64,000 bases of DNA from JAJEFO01 sp022819605 (GTDB taxonomy: Bacteria; Pseudomonadota; Alphaproteobacteria; Rhodobacterales; Rhodobacteraceae), in contig OZ244901.1 of NCBI GenBank assembly GCA_965221545.1, positions 3,906,001-3,970,000 on the forward strand, given 5' to 3'. A model generated the notes under the pieces. It was not told where the DNA came from and searched no databases. It saw nothing but the letters and a program-made list of their open reading frames with translations. Positions 42,778 to 51,268 of the stretch are shown here, piece by piece. A program made the translations under genes and the position numbers. Position 1 is the first letter of the stretch. Every line of letters begins with the position of its first letter.

Positions 42778-44634
42778 ATGGAAGGTCCCGCAGAAGAGTT
42801 GAAGGCCGGCCACTCAGCACCCCTTGAGATTTCCGGCCTCACGGTCAGCCTGAACACCGGAGCCTGGAAGTGCGCAATTGTCGACGACGTGTCGCTGCGC
42901 GTGAATTCCGGCGAGATCCTCGGACTGGTGGGCGAGAGCGGAAGCGGGAAGACCGTGACGTGTCTCGCGGCGCTCGGGCTCCTGGGTCCCGCCTGGCGAA
43001 CGGAGGGCGAAATCCGTCTCGCGCGAACACGAATCACGGACGCCGCAAGTGCAAGCCAGCTCGTCTCGGTGCGCGGTCGGGAAGCGGCGATGATCTTCCA
43101 GGATGCAAGCGCCTCGCTCAATCCGATCGAAAAGATCGGAAAGCAGCTCACGAAAACGGTCGCGCGGCTGCGAGGCGTATCCACCGGCGAGGCCCGGGAG
43201 ATCGCGCTGGATCTTCTGAGGCGCGTCGAGATGCCGGATCCGGAAGAGCGATTTCACTCCTACCCGTTCCAGTTGTCGGGCGGCCAGAACCAGAGGGTGA
43301 TGATTGCCGTGGCACTGGCGGGACATCCCGAACTGCTCTTCGCCGACGAACCGACGACGGCGCTCGACGTCACCGTGCAGTCCCAGATCCTCGACCTGAT
43401 CAAGTCGCTGCGGGACGAGACGAAAATGGGAGTCGTGTTCGTAACCCATGACCTCGGCGTCGTGAAGGAAGTATGTGACAGCGTCGCCGTGATGTATGCG
43501 GGCAGAATCGTGGAATCCGGGTCCGTCGAACGGATCATGAATGCGCCGCGCCATCCCTATACGCTTGGGTTGATCGAATCGATGCCGACCCTTTCCGGCC
43601 ATGTCCCTGAAGGCATCGAAGGCCAGGTTCCGGCACCTGACAAGAGACCCCCGGGTTGTGCATTCGCACCCCGATGCCACAAGGCGCAGGAAAAGTGCAG
43701 GTTGCAACTTCCCTTGGGCGCACAGGCCGACGGCGGCGATTCCGTCGCCTGCTTCTTTCCGCTGGAGGGCGATCTTGGCCGGACCGAACCCACGGAACCT
43801 GCCTCGCAATCCCGCCCCGTCGACGAGCCGGGCCCGGACACGCTCCTGTCGCTGAACGACGCGGCCTGCGACTATGACACGCGCCGCGGCAAGTTCCGGG
43901 CGGTGTCCGGCATCACGCTGTCGCTCAATGAAGGCGACCGCCTGGCCGTGATCGGCGAAAGCGGCAGCGGCAAATCCACAATCGGCAAGCTCATGCTCGG
44001 AATTGAGCCCACGAGCGAGGGTACGGCCACGTTCATGGGCAAGCCGGTTCCGATTCTCGGCACCTCAGATCACATCGCCTTCGCGCGTTCCGTGCAGCTC
44101 GTGCCGCAGAATCCCTTCCTGTCCCTTGATCCCAGGGCCACGATCGGCAGCCAGATCGAGGAGCCGCTTGAGATCCATGGCATCGGCACCAAGCAAGAGC
44201 GGCGCGCCCGGCGACGCGAACTCCTCGAGTCCGCCGGGCTGAGTCCGGACCTCGCGATGCGATACCCCCACGAGATCAGCGGCGGCCAGTGCCAGCGCGC
44301 GGTGATCGCGCGCGCATTGGCCCTCCGGCCAAAGGTGCTGATCTGTGACGAGGCCACGGCGTCGCTCGACGTGTCGGTCCAGGCGCGGATCATCGAACTC
44401 CTGCGCGAACTGCACAGAATGCACGATCTGTCCATCGTGTTCATCACGCATGACCTGAGGCTTGCCCGCTCGCTCTGCAGCCACGTCGCCGTGATGCGCT
44501 CCGGCCAGCTTGTCGAACTCGGCGAGACCTCTCCCATGTTCGACGCGCCGGAGCACCCCTACACCGCGCAGCTGCTGGCCTCGATGCCGGATGTCGAGGC
44601 GGCGGCTTCGCCCGCCATGGAGACCATGCAATGA
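42778..44634 (+). CDS. Peptide-type ABC transporter ATPase, fused DppD–DppF
   Basis: 618 residues holding two complete ATPase modules in tandem. First: GESGSGKT, LSGGQNQRVMIAVAL, LLFADEPTTALD, and the C-terminal oligopeptide-transporter cap with CAFAPRCHKAQEKC. Second: GESGSGKS, ISGGQCQRAVIARAL, LICDEATASLD. In many bacteria these are two genes. GAGG six bases before the ATG at 42778 supports that start; longer frames overlap the regulator. The permeases follow with a four-base overlap. Confidence 0.92.
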   Translation: MEGPAEELKAGHSAPLEISGLTVSLNTGAWKCAIVDDVSLRVNSGEILGLVGESGSGKTVTCLAALGLLGPAWRTEGEIRLARTRITDAASASQLVSVRGREAAMIFQDASASLNPIEKIGKQLTKTVARLRGVSTGEAREIALDLLRRVEMPDPEERFHSYPFQLSGGQNQRVMIAVALAGHPELLFADEPTTALDVTVQSQILDLIKSLRDETKMGVVFVTHDLGVVKEVCDSVAVMYAGRIVESGSVERIMNAPRHPYTLGLIESMPTLSGHVPEGIEGQVPAPDKRPPGCAFAPRCHKAQEKCRLQLPLGAQADGGDSVACFFPLEGDLGRTEPTEPASQSRPVDEPGPDTLLSLNDAACDYDTRRGKFRAVSGITLSLNEGDRLAVIGESGSGKSTIGKLMLGIEPTSEGTATFMGKPVPILGTSDHIAFARSVQLVPQNPFLSLDPRATIGSQIEEPLEIHGIGTKQERRARRRELLESAGLSPDLAMRYPHEISGGQCQRAVIARALALRPKVLICDEATASLDVSVQARIIELLRELHRMHDLSIVFITHDLRLARSLCSHVAVMRSGQLVELGETSPMFDAPEHPYTAQLLASMPDVEAAASPAMETMQ

Positions 44635-45563
44635 CCGGGTTCGTGATCCGAAAGCTGCTTCGCACCCTCTTCACGCTGTTTCTCGTCGTGACGTTCGTGT
44701 TCTTCGTGCTCCGGCTTACGGGCGATCCCGTGTCGGCCATGATGCCGGACGACACCGACCCCGCCATTTTGGACGAGCTTCGCAAGCAGTGGGGGCTGGA
44801 TCGGCCCCTCGGGGTCCAGTATCTCGAATACTGGTTCAACCTGTTGCAGGGCGACTTCGGAAACGCCTACCGCGACGGCAGGCCGGCGATCGAGATCGTC
44901 GCCGAACGCGTACCCGCGACCCTTAAGCTCACGCTGACGGCGTTCGCGTTCATCGTCATCGCCGGATTCCCGCTCGGCATATTTGCGGCCGTCAACCGCG
45001 GCACCGCGATCGACCGGGCCATCATGACCATTTCCGTCACCGGATTCAGCCTGCCGAACTTCTTTCTCGGGATCCTGCTGATCTTCCTTCTGTCGGTGAC
45101 GCTGCGGTTGCTGCCGGCCTACGGAAGCGACCACTGGTACAACCTCATCATGCCGGTGATCACGCTCGGAACCGCTGGCGCCGCCGTCATCGCGCGCTTC
45201 GTTCGCTCGTCCATGCTCGAAGTGCTGAACGCGCCCTATATCAGGGCATGCCGTGCGCGCGGCATGACCGAGCGGGCAATAATCTGGACCGTGGCGCTTC
45301 CCAATGCCGCGATTCCCACGATCACGATCATGGGCTTCATGGTCGGGACCCTGATCGGCGGCTCGATCGTCACCGAAACCGTCTTCGCCTGGCCCGGCAT
45401 AGGGCGCCTGCTCATCGACGCGGTTACGGCGCGCGAACTGGCGGTGGTGCAAACCGTTGTCATGATCACGGCCGCTTCCATGGTTTTTGCCAATCTCGCC
45501 GTTGATCTCCTGTACCTGGTGATCGACCCACGCCGGCGATACGCGTCCGGCACGGGGGAATGA
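44631..45563 (+). CDS. Peptide-type ABC transporter permease, DppB-like
   Basis: 310 residues, six transmembrane helices. The first helix is near residues 8–30 (LLRTLFTLFLVVTFVFFVLR). The DppB family signature and EAA loop are seen in YIRACRARGMTERAIIWTVA near residue 205. It overlaps the ATPase stop and the next permease start by four bases each. Confidence 0.93.
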   Translation: MTGFVIRKLLRTLFTLFLVVTFVFFVLRLTGDPVSAMMPDDTDPAILDELRKQWGLDRPLGVQYLEYWFNLLQGDFGNAYRDGRPAIEIVAERVPATLKLTLTAFAFIVIAGFPLGIFAAVNRGTAIDRAIMTISVTGFSLPNFFLGILLIFLLSVTLRLLPAYGSDHWYNLIMPVITLGTAGAAVIARFVRSSMLEVLNAPYIRACRARGMTERAIIWTVALPNAAIPTITIMGFMVGTLIGGSIVTETVFAWPGIGRLLIDAVTARELAVVQTVVMITAASMVFANLAVDLLYLVIDPRRRYASGTGE

Positions 45564-46471
45564 CCATGGCCTATGCTGACGCAAGCGAAGCATTCGAGCG
45601 CCGCTCCTCAACCCAGGTGGCCATCGCGCACGTCGCTGCGGCACCTGTCATCGTGAAGCTGGCGATGCTGTGGCTGATCTTGATCCTCTTCATTGCCGTA
45701 ACGGCGCGCTGGATCACGCCCTATGACTACCAGCAGACGGCCCTTTTGTCCCGACTGCTCCCTCCGGGCTCGACCGGGACGTCCGGCGACTTTCATCTCC
45801 TGGGGACCGACCACCTGGGGCGAGATCTTCTCAGCAGGCTGTTCTCGTCCATCCAGCTCACGATGCTGGTGGCGGTGTTTGGAACCTTCTTCGGTGCGGT
45901 GGTGGGAAGCTGCATCGGCTTCGTTGCGGCGAGGTTTCGCGGTTGGGTGGACGACGTCATCATGGTCCTCGTCGATTTCCAGGCATCAATGCCATTCGTC
46001 ATCATCGCGCTTTCGGTGATTGCCGTCATGGGCACCGGCAACATGCTGCTTTTCATCCTGCTCGTCGGATTTCAGGGATGGGAGCGCTATGCGAGAATCA
46101 GCCGCGGAATGACATTGTCGGCCGTCAATCATGGCTATGCAGCAGCGATCCGTCTGCTTGGGGCGGGCACCTTTCGCGTCTATCTGAGGCACATCCTGCC
46201 CAACATCCTGGCCGCGCTGGTCGTTCAGGTCTCCATCAATTTTCCGGAAACCGTGATCCTGGAAACATCCATGAGCTTCCTGGGCGTCGGCATCCAGCCC
46301 CCCAATACATCTCTTGGCAACCTTCTGAGCTATGGGCGGGACTACCTGCTGAACGCGTGGTGGATCGCCGGCGTGCCGGGATGCACGATCTTCTTCACCA
46401 CGTTGTCCATGAGCATCGTAGGTGACTGGCTGCGCGACGTGCTGGATCCAACCACGAACAGCGGAACCTGA
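45560..46471 (+). CDS. Peptide-type ABC transporter permease, DppC-like
   Basis: 303 residues with an N-terminal cytoplasmic tail, a first helix near residues 35–55, and the DppC core LLGTDHLGRDLLSRLFSSIQ. The EAA loop region is YAAAIRLLGAGTFRVYLRHI. It is coupled to the DppB-like gene through ATGA and is the last gene of the transporter cluster. Confidence 0.93.
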   Translation: MTMAYADASEAFERRSSTQVAIAHVAAAPVIVKLAMLWLILILFIAVTARWITPYDYQQTALLSRLLPPGSTGTSGDFHLLGTDHLGRDLLSRLFSSIQLTMLVAVFGTFFGAVVGSCIGFVAARFRGWVDDVIMVLVDFQASMPFVIIALSVIAVMGTGNMLLFILLVGFQGWERYARISRGMTLSAVNHGYAAAIRLLGAGTFRVYLRHILPNILAALVVQVSINFPETVILETSMSFLGVGIQPPNTSLGNLLSYGRDYLLNAWWIAGVPGCTIFFTTLSMSIVGDWLRDVLDPTTNSGT

Positions 46472-47055
46472 CATCACCGGTTCGCGATCGGCCAAGTTCC
46501 GATGCCGGACAGTTCCCCGCCGTCCCGGTCATCGTGCCTGTCGCAGGCCGCCGGACGCCGGGTGAGATGTTTCGGAGGGACGAGATGTCCTTCCAAACGC
46601 TCATCGTGGTCTTCGATCTTCTGCCCCGGTCAGCTGTGCAATTCTCGTCACGCATCCCGTGCTCTTGCCGCAACATGCGGCTTGGGCGCAGAAAGGCCTC
46701 GCTGCGCTCTCGGGAATTCAGGCTGAGTCACTGCCGAAAATTCCGCACGAGGTCACTGAGTTCCTCAGCGAAACATGCATTCAACGCATTGCCGATTGAT
46801 GGCATCCGACGCGGTGATCCCGCCACGGTGGCGCGGGGGCAAGGCAACAAGCGAGATGTTCGCGGTCAACCGGTTCCGGTCGACAGCGCCCGACATCATG
46901 CAAGACCGTCAGCAACCGCGACCGCTGCGGGTGGATGAAGTCTGAACCTCGCCCCGACAGTTTCACGACAGTTTCAGCCAGTACAGTGCCGCCGTCCGTG
47001 GACGAACATCGTCCACAAGGTGAACGACGATGCAAAACCATACGTGGAGAAAAAA
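46472..47055. other. Gap between the peptide-type transporter and tctC
   Basis: 584 bases without a supportable gene. The right part contains the tandem GACAGTTTCA element (46956–46977) and the tctC ribosome site GGAG seven bases before 47056. The left part shows nothing recognisable. Confidence 0.5.
46956..46977 (+). promoter_or_regulatory. GACAGnnTCA direct repeat, candidate response-regulator site (tctCBA)
   Basis: GACAGTTTCAC (46956–46966) and GACAGTTTCAG (46967–46977) abut with an 11-bp period, ending 78 bases before the tctC ATG. It has the same layout as the repeat at 32007–32028. In Salmonella and Bordetella, TctD-type regulators activate tct genes; the TctD-like regulator encoded 7–8 kb away is the likely protein. 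Confidence 0.6.
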
Positions 47056-48039
47056 ATGACGACATTGAAACTGGACCGTCGCGCCGTGATCGCAGCTGTC
47101 GCCGCCCTTGGTCTCGCCGGACCGGTTGCGGCCGATGGTCATCAGGTCCTGGACAGCGTCCACTTCCTGATTCCCGGCGGTGCCGGCGGTGGCTGGGATG
47201 GCACGGCTCGGGGCACCGGCGAGGCGCTGACCAAATCCGGGCTCGTGGGAACCGCATCCTACGAAAACATGTCTGGCGGCGGCGGCGGCAAGGCCATTGG
47301 CTTCCTGATCGAGAACGCCGAAAGCAACCACGGCACGCTCATGGTCAACTCAACCCCCATCGTCATTCGATCGCTGACCGGCGTCTTCCCGCACAACTTC
47401 CGCGACCTGACGCTGGTATCGGGCACGATAGGAGACTACGCCGCGCTCGTCGTCGGCAAGAACAGCCCGATCGATTCCATGGCCGACCTGATTGCGGCAT
47501 TTGACGCCGATCCCGGGGCGACTGCCATCGGCGGCGGCTCGGTTCCGGGCGGCATGGATCACCTTGTGGCGGCCATGGTGATGGAAGCGGCCGGCAAGGA
47601 CGCGCTGGGCGTGAAATACATCCCGTACGACGCCGGCGGCAAGGCCATGGCAGCCCTGCTCTCGGGCGAAATCGCTGCCCTTTCGACCGGATTCTCGGAA
47701 GCCGTCGATCTCGCGAATGCCGGCGAAGTGAAGATCATTGGCGTGACGTCGGATGCGCGCGTGGACGCGGCCCCCGATGCGATGACCATGCAGGAACAGG
47801 GCATCGACACCACTTTCGTCAATTGGCGCGGGTTCTTTGCAGCGCCCGGCCTGCCTGCAGACAGGCTGGCCTTGTACCAGGACGTCATTGCCAAGATGTA
47901 CGGCACGCCCGAGTGGGAAGAAGTCCGCGCCCGCAACGGCTGGGTCAACATTCACAATTCAGGCGACGACTTCAGGGCATTCCTGGAAAGCCAGGAAACG
48001 GTCATCGGTGACCTGATGAGGAAGCTCGGCTTCCTTTGA
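47056..48039 (+). CDS. tctC: Tripartite tricarboxylate transporter binding protein TctC
   Basis: Periplasmic receptor, 327 residues with a signal peptide (LDRRAVIAAVAALGLAGPVAA). The Bug/TctC family shows in FLIPGGAGGGWDGTARG, ENMSGGGGGKAIGFL, VGKNSPIDSMADLIAAF and KYIPYDAGGKAMAALLSGEI. The small and large membrane subunits follow, so this is a complete TTT importer for citrate, another tricarboxylate, or a different carboxylic acid. The start at 47056 follows GTGGAG. Confidence 0.93.
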   Translation: MTTLKLDRRAVIAAVAALGLAGPVAADGHQVLDSVHFLIPGGAGGGWDGTARGTGEALTKSGLVGTASYENMSGGGGGKAIGFLIENAESNHGTLMVNSTPIVIRSLTGVFPHNFRDLTLVSGTIGDYAALVVGKNSPIDSMADLIAAFDADPGATAIGGGSVPGGMDHLVAAMVMEAAGKDALGVKYIPYDAGGKAMAALLSGEIAALSTGFSEAVDLANAGEVKIIGVTSDARVDAAPDAMTMQEQGIDTTFVNWRGFFAAPGLPADRLALYQDVIAKMYGTPEWEEVRARNGWVNIHNSGDDFRAFLESQETVIGDLMRKLGFL

Positions 48040-48047
48040 CAGACCCG

Positions 48048-48075
48048 GCGGCGGAGCGATCGCTCGCTCCGCCGC
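48048..48075 (+). terminator. Intercistronic stem-loop after tctC
   Basis: A perfect 12-bp stem (GCGGCGGAGCGA at 48048–48059 and its complement at 48064–48075) with loop TCGC lies nine bases after the tctC stop and before tctB. There is no T tract, so it more likely stabilises the tctC message and limits read-through than fully terminates. Confidence 0.7.
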
Positions 48076-48099
48076 GCCACAGCATGAGGAGGGGACGAC

Positions 48100-48582
48100 A
48101 TGGCCCTGGATCGCTGGATCGCGCTTGTTCTCCTGGGCGTCTGCCTGGCCTACGGATACGCTGCCTGGTTTACCATGGATGGCAGCCTTGCCCCGTTCAT
48201 GAAGCGCAACCCGATATGGCCCAGCACCTTCCCGAAAGTCCTTTCGGTCCTGGGGATCCTCACCACATCGGTCATCCTCCTGGGCCTTGAAAAGGCCGAG
48301 CCGAAAGAAGCCGACATCGATTATCGTCGCCTTGGCGAGTATCATCTCGGTCAAGCGATCCTGCTTCTCGCGCTGATGATTGCCTATGCGCTCTGCCTGC
48401 GCCCCTTGGGGTTCCTGATCTCGACATCCGCTCTCCTGATCCTCGGCTCGTTCATCCTGGGCGAACGCAAGTGGCACATCATGCTGCCCGTCGCCCTGAT
48501 AGCAGCGATTTCGGTCTGGTATCTGGTCCAGGAGGTCCTTGGCATCTACATGCGCCCGTTTCCTGGAATTCTTGGAGGCTGA
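48100..48582 (+). CDS. tctB: Tripartite tricarboxylate transporter small membrane subunit TctB
   Basis: 160 residues, four predicted transmembrane helices (starting near residues 7, 45, 86 and 120). The sequence IWPSTFPKVLSVLGIL is typical of TctB. GAGGAGGGG precedes the ATG. It lies between tctC and tctA in the normal gene order, one base from tctA. Confidence 0.9.
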   Translation: MALDRWIALVLLGVCLAYGYAAWFTMDGSLAPFMKRNPIWPSTFPKVLSVLGILTTSVILLGLEKAEPKEADIDYRRLGEYHLGQAILLLALMIAYALCLRPLGFLISTSALLILGSFILGERKWHIMLPVALIAAISVWYLVQEVLGIYMRPFPGILGG

Positions 48583-48583
48583 C

Positions 48584-50095
48584 ATGCTTGAAGGATTTCT
48601 AATTGGCTTGCAGACAGCGCTTTCCGTCCAGAACCTCCTGATGGTCATCGGCGGCTGCCTCATTGGCACGTTCATCGGCATGCTGCCGGGCCTGGGACCG
48701 ATGTCGATCATCGCGATCATGATCCCCGTCGCCATCTCGATGGGCGATCCGTCCGCAGCATTGATCCTCTTGGCAGGAGTCTATTACGGCGCGATCTTCG
48801 GTGGCTCGACCTCGTCGATCCTCTTGAATGCGCCTGGCGTCGCGGGAACTGTCGCATCCAGTTTCGACGGCTATCCAATGGCACGCCAGGGAAAGGCCGG
48901 AAAGGCGCTCACCGTTGCCGCCATCGCGAGTTTTGCGGGCGGCACCATCGGCGCACTGCTGCTCATGATCTTTGCGCCTGCATTGTCTTCCGTGGCGCTC
49001 CTGTTCCACTCGGCCGAGTATTTTGCGCTGATGGTAGTCGGCCTTTCTGCCATCGCGGCATTTGCCGGCACGGGTCAGGTTGCAAAGGCTCTCGTGATGA
49101 CGCTTCTCGGATTGATCATGGCGACCGTCGGCGAAGGCGCCCTGTTCAACTTGCCGCGCTTCACCATGGGCATCATGGACCTGCAGTCTGGCTTCGGCTT
49201 CATCACGCTCGCCATGGCCATGTTCGCACTCCCCGAAGCGCTGTTCCTTGTCCTGAAACCGAAGGACCTGCAGGGCGACGACGGCAAAATCAAGGAATTG
49301 CGGATCACCGGCAAGGAGGCAAGATCCATCGCGCCCGTAATCGGACGCCAGTCCATTCAAGGCTTCTTCATCGGCGTTCTGCCAGGCGCGGGCGCCACCA
49401 TTGCAAGCTTTCTCGGCTATGCCGTGGAGCGCAACATCGCCCCGAAGAAGGAACAGGACGAATTCGGGAAGGGGTCTGTCAAGGGCCTTGCTGCTCCCGA
49501 AACGGCGAACAACGCCGCATGCACGGGTTCGTTCGTGCCGCTCTTGACCCTGGGCATCCCCGGTTCTGGCACGACGGCCATTCTCCTCGGTGCGCTGATC
49601 GCACTGAACGTGACGCCCGGGCCTCGCCTGATGGTGGATGAGCCCCAGATTTTCTGGGCCGTCATCATGTCGATGTTCATCGGCAACCTGATCCTGCTGG
49701 TCCTCAACCTGCCGCTCATTCCGTACATTGCAAGAATCCTGACGGTGCCCCGCAACTACCTAATCCCCTTCATTTTGTTCTTCACGCTAATGGGTGCGTA
49801 CATCGGCCAAAACAATGCAACCGAGCTGCTCATCCTGGTCGGCTTCGGGATCTGCGCCACCGCGCTGAAATTCGCCGACTACCCTCTCGCTCCACTGTTG
49901 ATCGGGTTCATCCTGGGCGCGATGATGGAGAACAACTTTGCCCGCTCGATGCAGCTCTATGACGGCGTCTCGTTCATCTGGGAGCGTCCGATGACGCTGG
50001 GACTATTGGCAATTGCCGTCATTCTCGTTGTCCTTCCGAGCTATCGCGCGCGTCGCGCGAAAGCGCGTCAAGACGGCATTGCGGAAGGCGATTGA
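48584..50095 (+). CDS. tctA: Tripartite tricarboxylate transporter large membrane subunit TctA
   Basis: 503 residues, about twelve transmembrane helices. The TctA signature is IGTFIGMLPGLGPMSIIAIM near residues 23–42 and YYGAIFGGSTSSILLN near 65–80, with the second repeat at VLPGAGATIASFLGY. It completes the importer, which is driven by an ion gradient rather than ATP. The start at 48584 lies one base after the tctB stop. Confidence 0.95.
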   Translation: MLEGFLIGLQTALSVQNLLMVIGGCLIGTFIGMLPGLGPMSIIAIMIPVAISMGDPSAALILLAGVYYGAIFGGSTSSILLNAPGVAGTVASSFDGYPMARQGKAGKALTVAAIASFAGGTIGALLLMIFAPALSSVALLFHSAEYFALMVVGLSAIAAFAGTGQVAKALVMTLLGLIMATVGEGALFNLPRFTMGIMDLQSGFGFITLAMAMFALPEALFLVLKPKDLQGDDGKIKELRITGKEARSIAPVIGRQSIQGFFIGVLPGAGATIASFLGYAVERNIAPKKEQDEFGKGSVKGLAAPETANNAACTGSFVPLLTLGIPGSGTTAILLGALIALNVTPGPRLMVDEPQIFWAVIMSMFIGNLILLVLNLPLIPYIARILTVPRNYLIPFILFFTLMGAYIGQNNATELLILVGFGICATALKFADYPLAPLLIGFILGAMMENNFARSMQLYDGVSFIWERPMTLGLLAIAVILVVLPSYRARRAKARQDGIAEGD

Positions 50096-50566
50096 CGGTT
50101 GCGGATCGTGCGGCCGCACTTTGTCGCCCTGTTCCACGATCTCGCAGTGCCACTTCCGGGCCATCGCCGCTGCGTGGCTCCGAACTCCGTCGCGAAAGCA
50201 AGGGGCTCTTCAGCGCGGCAAGCTCAAGTCACGAGGCGAGACGAACGGCGTGGTCCGAACTGGTTGATCAGGCGCCGGCAGCCATGATGTCGAACCCTGG
50301 CATGACAGGCTCGGCGCTTCCTCTGACGCACCCCCCGCCCGCTTTCCCCGAAGCGAGAGGATGTTCCAGCGGTAGGCACGACACAGAAGCGATGTCCTGC
50401 ATTCGCGGCGATCCTGGCCTCCGGCACCAGCATGTTCCGTGATGCAGGACGCATTCGAAGGTCGCGCGGAGCGCTGCAATCGATCCGCTTCCGGATTTCG
50501 GCCACGAAGAACCCGTTCACCAGTGAACTCGGGATGCCGCGCAGTCCGGGCTCGCGGCGTGCGGCA
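50096..50566. other. Gap between tctA and cmk
   Basis: 471 bases between converging genes. No supportable gene, tRNA or integrase was seen. If the 26.6–50.6 kb block is an island, its right junction should be here. Confidence 0.45.
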
Positions 50567-51211
50567 TCACTTGCCCGCCCCAGGACCTCCATCCTGCTGG
50601 CTGCCTTCCAGGCGCGTCCTGACCGCTGCCAGGGCGAACGCGGACATTTCATTCACGTCCAGATCGGACGTGTCGAGAATCATGGCGTCCGAGGCGACCC
50701 TCATCGGCGCGTCACGTCGGCTCGCATCTCGCGCATCGCGCTCCCTGATGTCCTTGATCACGCCGGCTTCCGTGACATCGTGGCCTGCAGCGGTCAATTC
50801 GAGCCAGCGACGATGCGCCCGGGCGGCATCGCTTGCAGTGACAAAGAACTTCGCCTCCGCATCCGGACAGATCACGGTTCCAATGTCCCGTCCGTCCAGA
50901 ACGGCTCCGCCGTCCCGGCTGGCGAATTCGCGCTGGAACTCCACGAGTGCCCGGCGCACTTCCGGCAAGGCCGCAACCTCGCTTGCCACCCGAGACACCT
51001 CGGGCGTCCTCAGGTCATCTCGCACGACATCCCCGTGACGAAGCGTCGAGGCCGCGGTCTCTGGAGGAACGCCTTCGAGCACGCGGCGCCCGACTGCGCG
51101 GTAGAGAAGCCCGGTATCCAGATGCGCGAACCCGAATTCAGCCGAGATGGCACGTGCAACCGTGCCCTTTCCGGCTGCTGCCGGGCCATCGATCGCGACG
51201 GTGAACTTCAC
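50567..51211 (-). CDS. cmk: Cytidylate kinase
   Basis: 214 residues; phosphorylates CMP and dCMP. The P-loop is GPAAAGKGT (9–17), followed by LDTGLLYRAVG and DGRDIGTVICPDA with the nucleotide-binding arginines. Family length is usual. Almost everywhere in proteobacteria it is followed by rpsA; here its downstream neighbour is tctA and rpsA lies 24 kb away in the same orientation. It starts 57 bases after the metK stop. Confidence 0.95.
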   Translation of the reverse strand: MKFTVAIDGPAAAGKGTVARAISAEFGFAHLDTGLLYRAVGRRVLEGVPPETAASTLRHGDVVRDDLRTPEVSRVASEVAALPEVRRALVEFQREFASRDGGAVLDGRDIGTVICPDAEAKFFVTASDAARAHRRWLELTAAGHDVTEAGVIKDIRERDARDASRRDAPMRVASDAMILDTSDLDVNEMSAFALAAVRTRLEGSQQDGGPGAGK

Positions 51212-51268
51212 CGTGCGACCCTTCCCGCCGTCACATCACGTCGTGCCGGGCGCATGCGCCACGGGTCT

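Noticed and set aside
50108..50119. GTGCGGCCGCAC palindrome just after tctA
   Set aside because: A loopless 12-base palindrome is not a plausible hairpin terminator and can occur by chance in GC-rich DNA.
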